From positions 209,985,504 to 210,049,503 of the forward strand of contig CM054113.1 of NCBI GenBank assembly GCA_028673005.1: a stretch of 64,000 nt of DNA, given 5' to 3'. Below the pieces are notes generated by a model. That model ran no database searches, was not told where the DNA came from, and saw only the letters and a program-made list of their open reading frames with translations. Positions 56,101 to 61,849 of this stretch are shown piece after piece; positions within the stretch are counted from its first letter, which is position 1, and each line of letters opens with the position of its first letter. A program made the translations under genes and the position numbers. The stretch comes from Tanypteryx hageni (taxonomy: Eukaryota > Arthropoda > Insecta > Odonata > Petaluridae).

Positions 56101-57291
56101 TTTTGGAAGTCAATTCTCTCGAAAAAGCATCTTATAGCTCAAAAAATATGGCAATTTCTCCTTTATTCTTCCATGTTTGTAACACAGCATATACTTGAAT
56201 CGTCAACCAAAAAAGAGCTAGAAAGAGGAGGGCAAAAGTAGCTTTTAACAGAAGGGCACTTTTGACCAGCAAAATGATTGAAGAATTTAGAAAAACGTTC
56301 ATGGTGTTACATTTGGAGTAGAGTACTTTATGGAGCAGAAACATGGACTCTTAGAGAGAAATGTAAACTATTTGAAAAGCTACAAAATGTCCATATGGAG
56401 AACAATGCACAGAATAGAATTGACAGACATAATAAGAAATGTAGAGGTACTACAAGAAATAAACAAAGAAAGAATACTGATAAATTACATAAGGGAAAGG
56501 AAAACTAACTGGATAGTGCATACACTGAGAATGTTCCTAGAAGGAAAGATTAAAGGCAGAAGGAGAAGAGTAAGAATGAAGATTTTAGATGACATGAAGA
56601 TTGGTAATTACCAGCAAATGAAAAAGGCAGCCGAGGATTGGACAAATTGGAAGAACCATTTCATGCTTGGATATAGCACCTGTCAGAATACTGAAGAAGA
56701 AATTTTATTTACTAGTTGATAACATGTCCAGAGTAAGCACCAAGCAAAAATGTGCTTTGCATAAGACAATACAAATGAGTCTCAATTGATAGTGTTTACC
56801 AAAGGAAAGCCTGAAAATTCCAGCAATTTTAATATACTAATATTTGTATTATCAGTTACTAGACTGTGGTCACTCCATACCAATGGATAATTAAGCTTTG
56901 TAGTGTATGCCACTTTACACTGAAGGGTTTAATGAAATTTAAATGAATCTTCAATATTATTGAGTAATTATTTTTTTACAGCCAAGCTTTCAAACACTTT
57001 TGGTTACTCCTTTGCACACAGCCATTGTTGATTGTACTGAAGTAAGCCAATCTTTTGTCAGTGAAACTGTCCCAGAACTTGGAGTAAGTATGAATTTCTT
57101 TGTATTAAATTATTATTTTTGCTTTAAAATTCTAATTACAATTTTTCTTCCAGTTTTATGCAGATTTACTCCATTTACTTCAAGTTAATAGTTCATACAA
57201 CTGCAAAAGAAAAATGCCAGAAACAAATCTGTGCTTGGTAAAAAATGTTTCTTTTGTATTAACAAGTACTAAAATTTTAACATTTTCATGA
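12195..57291 (+). CDS. DNAI7: DNAI7/CASC1 axonemal dynein-associated protein, C-terminal seven exons
   Basis: Spliced gene of at least seven exons: 12195-12386, 26317-26473, 26771-27047, 32306-32401, 48675-48893, 56982-57083 and 57154-57291. All junctions are GT-AG and phases agree throughout (1, 1, 2, 0, 0, 0, 0), giving one 393-residue open frame ending TTFS-like ILTFS and TGA. Family landmarks seen: LRRYGILSGVTHLDLLEQPPQP, PVIVGWDEKAGYWNTSEF, LPFQTWDMRPGG, LRYGGVDIFPDYDA and the C-terminal RKMPET...LTSTKILTFS. DNAI7 (CASC1) is associated with inner/outer dynein assemblies of motile cilia and sperm flagella, so in an arthropod a sperm role is likely. The usual protein is about 700 residues. 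The N-terminal coiled-coil half, and the true start codon, are not in view. The gene hosts a nested Toll receptor and many transposons in its introns. The identity rests on remembered family motifs, not on a database search. Confidence 0.85.
12453..12773. mobile_element. Small non-autonomous hAT element (321 bp), copy 1 of an adjacent pair
   Basis: Begins CAGGGATGGGAAACC and ends TTTGGTCCACCCATG, imperfect inverted ends. It is flanked by atctaaac and atctaagt, an octamer close to the nTCTAGAn target preference of hATs. The interior has GGGCCGC-type G/C-rich motifs. No coding sequence. Confidence 0.7.
12782..13262. mobile_element. Non-autonomous hAT element (481 bp), copy 2 of an adjacent pair
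   Basis: Starts CAGGTGACTAAAAC directly after the octamer atctaagt and ends GAGTTTGAGACCCCTG before atctaaca. It shares the gggccgc-rich composition of the copy on its left but differs in length and internal sequence. Confidence 0.65.
13271..16500. other. Intron sequence upstream of the Toll gene
   Basis: No coding signal and no recognised transposon. A pyrimidine-rich segment with a (CT)n run lies at about 15240-15370 and could belong to the Toll promoter or 5' UTR, but no core promoter could be fixed. Short open frames in this stretch lack motifs. Confidence 0.4.
16751..17636 (+). CDS. Toll-like receptor exon 1
   Basis: Signal peptide, N-terminal cysteine cap and the first repeats. An acidic low-complexity insert (DGLDSDEDSEENGNG) interrupts the repeats near residues 213-227, with cysteines on either side. 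It ends after the first base of a glycine codon (AATG|GTAGGC). Confidence 0.9.
16751..20092 (+). CDS. Toll-like receptor (single-cysteine-cluster type, Toll-9-like)
   Basis: Two exons, 16751-17636 and 18087-20092, joined by a phase-1 GT-AG intron of 450 bp, encode 963 aa. The start at 16751 is preferred because a strong signal peptide follows (PLLLLLLLDS, residues ~18-30); an in-frame ATG at 16655 would only add a hydrophilic leader. Domains: N-terminal Cys-rich cap (CPCKCLV, CGYC, residues ~77-98), leucine-rich repeats to ~665, one C-terminal LRR cap (NPFVCNCKVW, ~667), a transmembrane helix (~745-768) and a cytoplasmic TIR domain (~799-950). TIR box 1 is YDVFVSY, box 2 is ERDFQVG and box 3 is centred on FW. 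Receptors of this kind signal at the plasma or endosomal membrane through MyD88-type adaptors in innate immunity or development. Only one cysteine cluster is present, unlike Drosophila Toll-1, which is why a Toll-9-like placement is favoured. The gene lies on the same strand inside a DNAI7 intron. Exon 1 is much richer in G/C than exon 2. Confidence 0.93.
18087..20092 (+). CDS. Toll-like receptor exon 2
   Basis: Starts after tttcag, completes the glycine codon begun in exon 1 (NGTLLPVSK) and encodes the remaining repeats, the C-terminal cap, the membrane helix and the whole TIR domain, ending TGA at 20090-20092. Confidence 0.93.
20422..20427 (+). promoter_or_regulatory. Candidate Toll polyadenylation signal
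   Basis: AATAAA 330 bp past the Toll stop, followed by a T/GT-rich stretch (ttgtatctgttttctttt). An ACAAATAAAT at ~20237 is a weaker alternative. Confidence 0.5.
20830..21490 (-). mobile_element. RTE-clade LINE remnant, 3' part
   Basis: Minus-strand reading shows the RTE post-RT landmarks in degraded form: VEQYKYF (for the usual YLGS region), RTLLTTEMNKELWMKLVKCW, then NWRRTSEQSDRLKNEKVLKRMGEK. Stops and frame changes are frequent. A different, older copy than the one at 540-2025. Confidence 0.6.
21690..21740. repeat. (TA)n microsatellite
   Basis: About 25 uninterrupted TA units just left of the palindromic transposon cluster. Confidence 0.95.
22544..22615 (-). repeat. tRNA-Gly-like (SINE-type) sequence, left arm
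   Basis: On the minus strand it reads like tRNA-Gly: AGTTCAGTGGTAGAA (A box) and GGTTCAATTCCC (B box). Acceptor pairing is degraded (TGCTACA against CATAGCA). It is part of an inverted repeat with the copy at 22931-23001. Taken as tRNA-derived repeat, not a functional tRNA. Confidence 0.6.
22931..23001 (+). repeat. tRNA-Gly-like (SINE-type) sequence, right arm
   Basis: 71 nt with a perfect 7-bp acceptor stem (TGCTATG / CATAGCA), an intact A box (GTAGTTCAGTGGTAGAA) and a B box damaged at the invariant positions (GGTTTATTCC). The anticodon position reads GGC rather than a glycine anticodon. No CCA. Inside a hAT element, so a repeat rather than a tRNA gene. Confidence 0.6.
24217..24260 (+). mobile_element. 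Possible Helitron 5' end
   Basis: A|TC followed by TATGCATCTATATAAAAGC and GTATGTCTGTCC, the pattern seen at other Helitron 5' ends here. No matching 3' hairpin/CTAG was found downstream, so this may be a truncated copy. Confidence 0.35.
24587..24866. mobile_element. Small non-autonomous hAT element (280 bp)
   Basis: Starts CAGGGGTGTATTTACC and ends GAATCTGCCCA. The flanking octamers tgtgaccc and cgtgaccc match at 7 of 8 positions. It lies in what looks like an older hAT-like fragment beginning CAGAGGTGGGAAAC at 24546. Confidence 0.55.
25153..26259 (-). mobile_element. hAT element (1.1 kb), internally decayed
   Basis: The ends match: left CAATGGTATTCAACCT and, as reverse complement, right CAGTGGTATTCAACCT. 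The flanking octamers ctttatct and ctttagat agree at 6 of 8 positions. A (TA)n tract follows the left end (25199-25240). One minus-strand stretch near 25560-25650 (LALRKIHPCIEKLI) may be the C-terminal remnant of a ZBED-type hAT transposase. The right end lies 57 bp before a DNAI7 exon. Confidence 0.6.
26317..26473 (+). CDS. DNAI7: DNAI7 exon
   Basis: Encodes LRGQPGLEFFPFHERYEPPPPPEP and the charged EEIEAELKKQEKELEKLAL segment. It accepts phase 1 after ttggcag and leaves phase 2 (ATTAA|GTAAAA). Confidence 0.85.
26771..27047 (+). CDS. DNAI7: DNAI7 exon
   Basis: Encodes LPETVLWFEPPVIVGWDEKAGYWNTSEFHD through LPFQTWDMRPGGSD and ends AAG|GTAAAA. This is the best-matching region to the CASC1 family (the GYW...F...SF... 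and Q-W-RP motifs). Confidence 0.9.
27115..27400 (-). mobile_element. LINE 3'-tail fragments
   Basis: Two short minus-oriented fragments ending in (AAT)n tails (about 27116-27135 and 27277-27290), each followed by catttattgg/catttattat. They look like severely 5'-truncated LINE copies related to the one at 32.7-34.6 kb. Confidence 0.4.
28120..29985 (+). pseudogene. Tigger/jerky-type (CENP-B related) transposase pseudogene
   Basis: Reading through frame changes gives an N-terminal Psq/CENP-B helix-turn-helix (TVGVKLDIIKCYTAGKLVSEIARGYSFPATTVRII), a second DNA-binding segment (MERLLSDWVESQHRCQFPLS), a DDE core with its first acidic motif as FDENGL-like, YSKEER, then LLGVTAADLQLKLLIVENSENPRA, WGSNKKVWIT, and FLVLDNGPGHSP-like with its aspartate. 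The C-terminal part (29559-29810 open frame) includes EELTNEVLIELDDQRAHEE, and the tail CYKEIYDENKKASVQLSLDQFF matches Tigger proteins. Many stops, at least two frameshifts and a MITE insertion at 29038 make it inactive. Confidence 0.85.
29038..29326. mobile_element. MITE (289 bp) inside the Tigger transposase
   Basis: Inverted ends share a GAGTTGGCAC core (left 29046-29060, right 29304-29319). A repeated ctata flanks it (29033-29037 and 29327-29331). It interrupts the transposase reading frame between FKPFY and the YAGPLLK-like continuation. Superfamily not assignable. Confidence 0.65.
30712..32041. mobile_element. Terminal-inverted-repeat DNA transposon (1,330 bp), TA target
   Basis: The left end CCATATATACTCGTGTATAGG and the right end, reverse complemented, CCGTATATACTCGTGTATAAG match closely, with TA on both sides. 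Subterminal gggggtcgacttatacacgag recurs inverted at the other end. These CGTGTATAAGTCGAC ends belong to a type widespread in animals and probably Tc1/mariner-pogo related. No transposase motif was recognised in the interior open frames. Confidence 0.7.
32306..32401 (+). CDS. DNAI7: DNAI7 exon
   Basis: 32 codons, phase 0 at both ends (tttcag|GAAAGC, AGG|GTAAGT), encoding ESMVCLSQLQ through IYYTPHVLIR, which continues directly into LRYGGVDIFP of the next exon as expected for the family. Confidence 0.85.
32661..32690 (-). mobile_element. Helitron 3' terminus, minus orientation
   Basis: Minus-strand reading gives an imperfect hairpin (CCC...GGG around 32673-32687), then CTAG at 32661-32664 followed by T. 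Sequence near 34880-35010 (caaatttcatcaaaattgc, gatttgtatagcataacatac) looks like the 5' portion of the same kind of element, so the LINE between them may be a later insertion. Confidence 0.5.
32715..34640 (-). mobile_element. Degenerate jockey/CR1-type LINE with reverse transcriptase
   Basis: Minus-strand segments in order: FLEKIISDIG...GIFLDLSKAFACINFDMLLEKL (34069-34254), then GTIILYADDTSI (near 33915-33950) with the catalytic YADD, then a 160-codon open frame (33088-33570) with YGIELLGHTSKTNLQKLFILQKKAIRYIA, typical of the thumb and C-terminus of jockey-superfamily RTs. The 3' end carries (AATA/AAT)n. Stops and frameshifts separate the blocks, and the endonuclease was not found. Confidence 0.75.
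35205..35979 (+). mobile_element. Non-autonomous Helitron (~775 bp)
   Basis: 5' end A|TC TAACAATAATAAAAGGC. The 3' end is a perfect 13-bp stem with a 3-nt loop (35941-35969), then CTAT running into a (TA)n tract. Internally it has the ggttcgactcc and cacgtaaaaatcgac segments shared with the copy at 6.7-7.5 kb and the cattacaatgttaacctc segment shared with 4.98 kb. Confidence 0.65.
35977..36022. repeat. (TA)n microsatellite at the left edge of the array
   Basis: About 22 TA units between the Helitron 3' end and the first array unit. Confidence 0.95.
37578..39124 (-). repeat. A-B dimer, first near-identical copy
   Basis: A-B dimer of about 1.55 kb followed directly by a second copy from 39125. 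Only scattered substitutions separate them over the compared parts, and one 62-codon open frame (38310-38498) is residue-for-residue the same at 39852-40040, 1,542 bp on. Confidence 0.85.
39125..40400 (-). repeat. A-B dimer, second near-identical copy (3' truncated)
   Basis: Repeats 37578 onward until about 40400. There the B unit is cut by a short inverted piece (40405-40530, matching the B unit read in the other direction). Confidence 0.8.
42045..42590. other. Non-unit segment within the array
   Basis: After an inverted scrap of the unit 5' end (42045-42100), this stretch is not array sequence. It contains two phrases resembling the other Helitron family (gagttcgactcc at ~42190, ttgggttcgactcc at ~42376). 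Probably an older Helitron fragment captured between units. No gene seen. Confidence 0.45.
43774..43828. repeat. (TA)n microsatellite at the right edge of the array
   Basis: About 25 TA units following the last unit's TTAG end, mirroring the (TA)n at the left edge. Confidence 0.95.
44334..45216 (-). mobile_element. Non-autonomous Helitron, minus orientation
   Basis: On the minus strand the 5' end is TC TAATATATAAAAATTATTG (near 45216, next to a (TA)n tract) and the 3' end is a hairpin (CCCGG...CCGGG, ~44346-44361) followed by CTAT. It includes the inverted family segment (ccatgttatcttatgggga, ~45022-45040) and two direct copies of acaatactttc..tatactat..atggagaaagtaa (44450-44490 and 44635-44672). 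Confidence 0.55.
45217..45281. repeat. (TA)n microsatellite
   Basis: About 30 TA units adjoining the Helitron 5' end. Confidence 0.95.
45400..46080 (-). pseudogene. Decayed TTF/DUF4371-type hAT transposase
   Basis: Minus-strand reading begins with a TTF zinc-finger-like start (RHFSISYYKTVEWLTD, 45884-46078 open frame). It continues through degraded sequence and then gives a DUF4371-like block near 45430-45620: SMNRGNYIEFLNVLRDYDPLLDNHL, then SPTVQNDLVKPISNIVKDVI and SATFVDI. This order is typical of zinc-finger MYM/TTF hAT transposases. Multiple stops; no element ends located. Confidence 0.6.
46146..46384. repeat. Imperfect direct duplication (~84-bp units)
   Basis: 46146-46228 and 46301-46384 align along their length, sharing cactgc or tgcac(a/t)gctg, ctcaag, tagcccat/tagcccag and ttccagtg blocks. 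Function unknown. Confidence 0.5.
46500..46870 (+). mobile_element. RTE-clade LINE 3' remnant
   Basis: Nucleotide similarity to the RTE C-terminal region (gaaataaatacagaaaaa for the EINTEK motif, tatagataccttggaagcat for YRYLGS). It ends with the phrase agtatatggagaaccaggttta and an (ATG)n tail shared with the RTE tail at 53.8 kb. Confidence 0.65.
46881..47207. repeat. 99-bp inverted repeat around a (TA)n(TG)n core
   Basis: The left arm 46881-46979 and right arm 47110-47207 are reverse complements with only two or three differences. The spacer holds about 35 TA and 10 TG units. The open frame across it (YIYIYI run) is the microsatellite read as codons. Confidence 0.85.
47625..48340 (-). mobile_element. 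pogo/Tigger-type deletion derivative (716 bp)
   Basis: The ends CAGTAAGACTCTGTTAATTC and, reverse complemented, CAGTAGAGCCTCACTAATCC are flanked by TA. A 99-codon minus-strand frame (47925-48224) looks like the C-terminus of a jerky-type transposase (IIKKSWKKLLPNI, then an acidic tail). The DNA-binding and DDE parts are gone. Confidence 0.7.
48675..48893 (+). CDS. DNAI7: DNAI7 exon
   Basis: 73 codons, phase 0 both ends (ccttctag|AAACTG, TTG|GTAAGT). Encodes KLRYGGVDIFPDYDAICYVEG through FAWSRWNLLAGRRKMVLQMREYL. The SRWN motif and the GV-IFP start match CASC1. The preceding intron is 16.3 kb, the largest seen here. Confidence 0.9.
49105..49383 (+). mobile_element. tRNA-derived SINE
   Basis: Pol III-type A box (GGTGGATAGAGCATTGG, ~49123) and B box (GGTTCGATTTC, ~49161) are followed by a tRNA-unrelated body and a (CAAA)n tail at 49365-49383. 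The length of about 280 bp suits a SINE. A target duplication is not clear. Confidence 0.75.
49476..51548 (-). mobile_element. Tc1/mariner (IS630)-type transposon with subrepeat-rich inverted repeats
   Basis: The ends CAGGGTTATCAGC and GCTGATAACCCTG are flanked by TA. The terminal repeats (~150-190 bp) consist of diverged 21-bp direct subrepeats of the type TTATAAACACATTATCGGTAG, about nine at the left and seven at the right. The element sits in an older repeat also found near 44.45-44.65 kb. The transposase is on the minus strand. Confidence 0.85.
50298..51379 (-). pseudogene. Tc1/mariner-type DDE transposase, nearly intact pseudogene
   Basis: Minus strand. The first frame (51044-51379) encodes a helix-turn-helix (AVKIAKNLGVSVSVVYKLM) and a KKPGPKP linker. 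The second (50553-51047) encodes HTH2 (QSTISTNLKNIGITRKRLKRR) and the DDE core with FLDETGFNLH (first acidic residue) and IVIMDNVKLHHS (second). After one TGA in the context SSEVIT-stop-LAANN, the frame continues through PYSPQLNPIEE with the third acidic residue, about 34 residues after the second, and ends at 50298 (LAFQGLSF). The damage is limited to that stop and a frameshift near 51045, so the insertion is relatively young. Transposase of this class cuts and pastes at TA. Confidence 0.85.
52050..53875 (+). mobile_element. RTE-clade (BovB-like) LINE remnant with endonuclease and RT
   Basis: The apurinic-type endonuclease C-terminal half is clear: IIMGDWNSIVGEG (52300-52330), GLGKRNQGGEKLVEFC, YTWKRPRDRMRCQIDYML and DSDHSLL. 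Then a linker, and RT from about 53250: KGKAKDCDGIPAEVLKGM, MIPLKKKPKAMQCKDYRMISLLSH, FGFRKG and CFVDWQKAFDRV. The RT breaks off near 53770 and joins directly to the 3' tail (agtatatggagaaccagg... and a short ATG-rich end), so the second half of RT is deleted. Numerous stops. Confidence 0.85.
53877..54031. mobile_element. Palindromic MITE (~155 bp)
   Basis: The ends are near-perfect 37-bp inverted repeats (AAGGATTTGTCAC...TGTCCTG) with TA on each side, at the tail of the RTE remnant. No coding. Confidence 0.75.
54400..54907 (-). pseudogene. Reverse transcriptase/RNase H remnant, probably DIRS/Ngaro (YR) type
   Basis: The minus-strand frame 54650-54907 includes FCFKRLPMGHCLAPAIMQRWAKAVA and the catalytic CYLDDWLLVF. 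After a stop it continues in similar frame with LGIILNLEKCLLQFFTQLKYLGVNVD and ASAKVRFHYAISLLPQ, the arrangement found in tyrosine-recombinase retroelements. No recombinase or terminal repeats were found, so the clade is tentative. Confidence 0.6.
54910..56180. other. Unassigned intron sequence
   Basis: AT-rich. No recognised gene or element. Overlapping open frames at 55090-55342 on both strands lack motifs. A gtatataagaccta / ggtctataagac pair at ~55840 and ~56080 may be relics of an inverted-repeat element. Confidence 0.35.
56190..56720 (+). mobile_element. RTE-clade LINE C-terminal remnant
   Basis: Two overlapping frames hold the RTE tail: SRVLYGAETWTLREK (frame one), then WRTMHRIELTDIIRNVEVLQEINKERILINYIRERKTNWIVHTLR and GRRRRVRMKILDDMK (frame two, after a frameshift near 56370). 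Confidence 0.75.
56982..57083 (+). CDS. DNAI7: DNAI7 exon
   Basis: 34 codons, phase 0 (ttttttacag|CCAAGC, GGA|GTAAGT), encoding PSFQTLLVTPLHTAIVDCTE through ETVPELG. Confidence 0.85.
57154..57291 (+). CDS. DNAI7: DNAI7 terminal exon
   Basis: 45 codons plus TGA after a 70-bp intron (ttcttccag|TTTTAT). FYADLLHLLQ and the KILTFS C-terminus match the conserved end of CASC1 proteins (usually ...TRVLSFS), fixing the gene's 3' end. Confidence 0.88.
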   Translation, partial: FYADLLHLLQVNSSYNCKRKMPETNLCLVKNVSFVLTSTKILTFS

Positions 57292-57379
57292 ATTTCAACA
57301 TTCCTAATGAAATACTTTCTGCTAAGAATATAAATAATAAATTGGTAGATTTCAGAAACTAAAACCATATTCATTTTTT

Positions 57380-57396
57380 AATAAAAGCCTAATAAA
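57380..57396 (+). promoter_or_regulatory. Candidate DNAI7 polyadenylation signals
   Basis: Two AATAAA hexamers (57380-57385 and 57391-57396) about 90-105 bp past the stop codon. Confidence 0.6.
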
Positions 57397-57399
57397 AAC

Positions 57400-60300
57400 A
57401 TTGGAAAGAGGAAACCACTATTGAGTTGTATCATAACGAAAATACAGAAAAAATTGATTCTCAATAATCTACAGGAGTGATTCCCAACCTTGGTTTTGTG
57501 TCTGCCCAGGGGATTTTCAATGATCCTGACACGTGCCACAAAATTCTCAAAACAATTCTGCAAATATAAAAAAAACAACTACTCTCCATTTGCAATCTCT
57601 CACATTCATATGATTTGTGAGTTTTCTATACTAACATTTTAAAAATTGGAAAGCTATTGGGTTTAACAAAATCAAAATCATGCAAAAAATGTATGCTATC
57701 CCTAATAAAACCAGAGATATATTTAAAATATTACTGAGAAATTTGACTAAAGATAACTTCTTCACATAGTAATTTAAAGATAACACATACAATCATAATT
57801 CTCTACATCTACAAAACTTTCAGAATTTTAAATAATAAGTAGACGGATGAAATTTAAAAATGCATATTATTTTCTTCTCTGAATCACGTGAAATAGCCAT
57901 AATAAGTAGTTGAAATGTACAAATTGCAGTTTCACTATACACACAAAAAAGAAGTCAATTTTATAACTGTTTGAGTTTAAGTGTCTAAACACACAAGCCC
58001 CATATCACTGGAAATAGCACAACACAATTTGGTGCAATCATCACAGTGTTCATGAGTGACAGAACAATTCTTCTTTAACTATTTTGTGTCTTCTTTATGT
58101 GATTAAAATTGAATTACACACAGAATCATCAATTGATAGCATTTGCTCACTTATGTCTATCAGAGGCACAAAAGCATTATGCATACAATATAAAATTATA
58201 AAATCATCAAATTGCTAACACCAGGATGGATCACATAAATAAACAAACTGAATAAAAACATCGAGTAACCTGTTTATGGGAATTTGATTGACATACTGAA
58301 AAAATATAGAATAGAAACATTATGTTCCACAACATTTCTTAATCACATAAAACACTGAAATAAATAATTTTTGCTATTTCATGAAATCATTAATTTTCAA
58401 CTCAAACATGATAATCAATTTCCTCATAATACTTGCATAACAGATTTGAAAGATTTCATTCACATAAAGAGGTTGCAATAAATGAACCATAACAGTTTGA
58501 GTGTACATTCAATATAACAGCTGACAACACACAAGTTGATCCCAGACTTCCTGAGCCTTGAAAATCACACCCATCAATATTTTACCACTACCAATCTTAT
58601 CCCACAAATTTGGGTCCTTACAAACAAGAAAATTTGGTATTTCTGAGAAACATATTAATGATTAATACCACTGCCCATTAATTCTATTAAAAGCAATTCT
58701 AAGTATGTCATTTCTGATCCAGCAAAGAAACTGCAAAATATTTTAATGAAATGGTGAAGACTGTCATACCCATAAAAATCATACATATACAATAGTGACT
58801 GACAAAATAACTTCCAAAGCTTTAAAATTATTACTTGGTTTGTAATATAATATGAAATATTATGCCTAGACACTTAGAAAGTCCAACTTATTCAGCTAAC
58901 TCCACCAATCACTTATTCTTGTCATATTTTTATGCAGCAATAAAATACAAAGAGATAAAATCCTGTGATCCCCACAAGATGATTAAGATTGTCGCTAAAT
59001 CTTGTACTAATGAGGCAATAGTTATTTCCATTTAAGCCATCCACATCATCATTTACATAATCCAATAAAAACTTTTAAAATAAAACAATGCCTGTATAAA
59101 CTCAAGCAAATTTTGAGAACCCAAACAAATATACCTAAACCAATACATAACAAATATATTCCCAATGATACTTTAAAACTGTTCATTACCAAAACAAAAC
59201 TAAATTAGAGAGAAAATAAAAGAAGTTTGACTGTGATTTTCCATAATATTTAACGTATTTATTGTAAATTGGAATTAGAGCTTGAGGTCTAGATAATGAC
59301 ACTTCTATTTAATAATCATCTGAAAAGATTACCAATTCTAAGATTAACAATGAGCTCTTTAGGCAATTCACTTGAAAATCCTTTATACCAGAAACTACTT
59401 TGAAATGCTACTTGATCAATAAAAATAAAATTACATTTTCTATGCGTTTACTTTTATTTCTATAAATGAATATTATATGATCATTAAGCTATATTGCAAC
59501 AGTTCATAACATCACTATGTTGGTAAATCACAGCTGATATGAAGTGTATCTGTGCCAATAAAACTTCGTAATGCAATATTAAATAAATTTTGCAATTGCT
59601 TAAAAATGTCATCATGATACATTTTTTATCACAATTTAAGATTTAAATTCTTAGTCTAAATATCTCAAATATACTTATAATGACTACATTATTGTTTTGA
59701 TTTCAAAATAAGGCCCCTCGCTTTCCTCAAAATTTCCCGTACTTTAAGTAAACCAAAATGTACTAAATAATTAATTTGGGAAAATATAAAGACCAAACTA
59801 TTAATTTAAGTCAAACTTAGGAAAATGTTTCTTATAGTTATAATGTACATGAATGGAATGAGTGAATGGATACTTTTATGATTATCTTGTTAATGAACAG
59901 CTTTACAACAATTACTCACTGATATATTGGTTTATATAAGTATAATCTGCAAGCTATACTAATCACTTGATGAGGAAATTTAAATTATTAGCAAGCACTT
60001 CTTTACATGTACTTAGAAATTATTCTTGTCAACATCAAAATAACTGTAACACTTGACTAGTACATATAAGGTTTTTCATAAAATTTTTTGATAAGTGTGA
60101 TGGACATGTTTTGTTGTGTTATTTTAATATTCAATGAAACCTTGGATAGAATATTCATAGGAGGAAAACTGTTTTGAATGTAGAAATGTTAATAACAATA
60201 TTTTTTGGTAATGAAAAATCTCCACTTATATTAATTGAAAAAAATTGTGAATGATAATGCTAAGATATCATCAACGCTTAAATGGGCAATAACATTATTA

Positions 60301-61120
60301 CCTTTATAGATGAAGAATATAAATTAACAATAATAGAATATTTTAAATCAAAATGTTTAAGAGAATTAGATTTCAGTCTTGTTTTTAAATTGATAATGTT
60401 ACATCAATATGCTGTCACATAATTTTACACGGTAAATTAAGAAAATAACAAAGTTATACATTACTAACCCCAAATTGGTCTTAACATTTACAATTGCTAA
60501 AATAATGTGTTTTATGGTAGTTATATTGTCTAAGGTAAAAATTAAAAACTAAAGTTGAGCAAGTATCACAAATTTGTTCCTACTTTAGATTAATGGCAAA
60601 GATAGATCAAGTTTGTTAATTAACATGCTGGAGTTACATTATTCCCTAAATAAGTAGTATTTGTATTGACTGAGAAACAAGTTAAGTGGTCCTTTATTCT
60701 ATCATCTAGGAAATTCTATTATGTAACAATAACAAGCAAGTATGCAATACCAGTTGAATGCATTCTGTCTTTGAATTACTGGTCTGTAATTATGACCATT
60801 ATTGCCAAACACTTTTTTCCTAACTTCATATCTAAAAACTTTTCTCGGACATTAATTCAATTTCAATTTATGTTCATAAAACACAAAGCTGGTAATTACT
60901 CAGATTAGTATCTCAAATTTACAAAGGTATAGGCTGATTCTATGGTTTCGGATACTCCACAGCAAAATAACTTCATAAAAACATTTAGCAAGGTTAATGA
61001 GATATTTATAGAGCAAGTAACATTTTCAAATTAAGGATATATTTTGTTATGGAGCCCTTGTGAGCAGCACAGGATATTCTTAAATCACCCTACTTGCTTA
61101 ACTTTAGAAATGGAAAAATA
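57400..61120. other. Intergenic DNA between convergent genes
   Basis: Unique-looking AT-rich sequence. A short hAT-like end (CAGGAGTGATTCCCAACC, 57472) has no partner. No coding, RNA or repeat signal was found in the remaining 3.6 kb. Confidence 0.5.
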
Positions 61121-61124
61121 ACCA

Positions 61125-61130
61125 TTTATT
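61125..61130 (-). promoter_or_regulatory. Candidate polyadenylation signal, minus-strand gene
   Basis: AATAAA on the minus strand, 500 bp past the stop of the exon at 61630-61842. Another possible signal lies within about 30 bp. Confidence 0.35.
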
Positions 61131-61629
61131 ATTTTAATTGATGATTTATTTGTGCAAGAATTGTTTTGGCATGCAATTGAGAATGTGTTAATTTAGAGCA
61201 GGGTTGCTCCTGTAGATCTAAAACAAATGTTACTGCATTTAAGGTGTTTCTGAATGGCAAACAAAGAAAGAATGAAACTTTGAAAGTCAATAACTGGTTG
61301 TGTAAATCAAATTAAAATCTCTCAAAGAAAACGTATATATCTGTATTGTGAAAAGTACACCTGAAGTCCATTTGATATAATGGAAATGTGTAATCAAACA
61401 ATGGTCCAAGATGTACATTTATCTGACCTAATAAATGAAAACAACTCCAAGTCTACCATTATTTTGCATATTTAATGTTGACAGGTAATTTTAAGTTAGC
61501 TTACAAAATATTGAAATGTCTCCACTTGGGCACACCACCCAAAGTAGAACAACAATAGAGCAGGCTGAAATTAGCCTGGGCAGTGGTCAAAGGAAGTGAG
61601 ATTCTCTCATTTTCAATGGAAAGGCAGGC

Positions 61630-61842
61630 TTAAAAAGGATGGTAAGATACTGGATATCGTACAGGGATAGACTGTTCAAAATGTCGAACACAATGTGTCC
61701 ATCCAAGCATTTGGTATGAGTGCAAACATTTCTCCTCAAGCTCACGAGTTGGACGATCTTCAGTTTGTTGGCGCTGCAGAAAACGGAGGGCACGGCCATG
61801 ATGTCCCATGACAAGAGAATGCCAGACTGAGAACTGAATCAC
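61630..61842 (-). CDS. Terminal coding exon of an unidentified minus-strand gene
   Basis: 70 codons plus TAA following a good acceptor (tttctgcatctgcag), phase 0. The peptide starts VIQFSVWHSLVMGHHGRALRF, has a charged LQRQQTEDRPTRELEEKC stretch and ends VRYPVSYHPF. Composition and codon use are more gene-like than the surrounding DNA (G/C-richer, no low complexity), which supports a real exon. I do not recognise the family. The amphipathic, helix-rich make-up would suit a helical-repeat or scaffold protein, but that is speculation. Upstream exons would be at higher coordinates and none was recognised before the window end. Confidence 0.6.
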   Translation of the reverse strand: MIQFSVWHSLVMGHHGRALRFLQRQQTEDRPTRELEEKCLHSYQMLGWTHCVRHFEQSIPVRYPVSYHPF

Positions 61843-61849
61843 CTGCAGA

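Noticed and set aside
60666..60908. 80-codon frame in the intergenic region
   Set aside because: AT-rich composition, no motif, no splice or transcript context; expected by chance.
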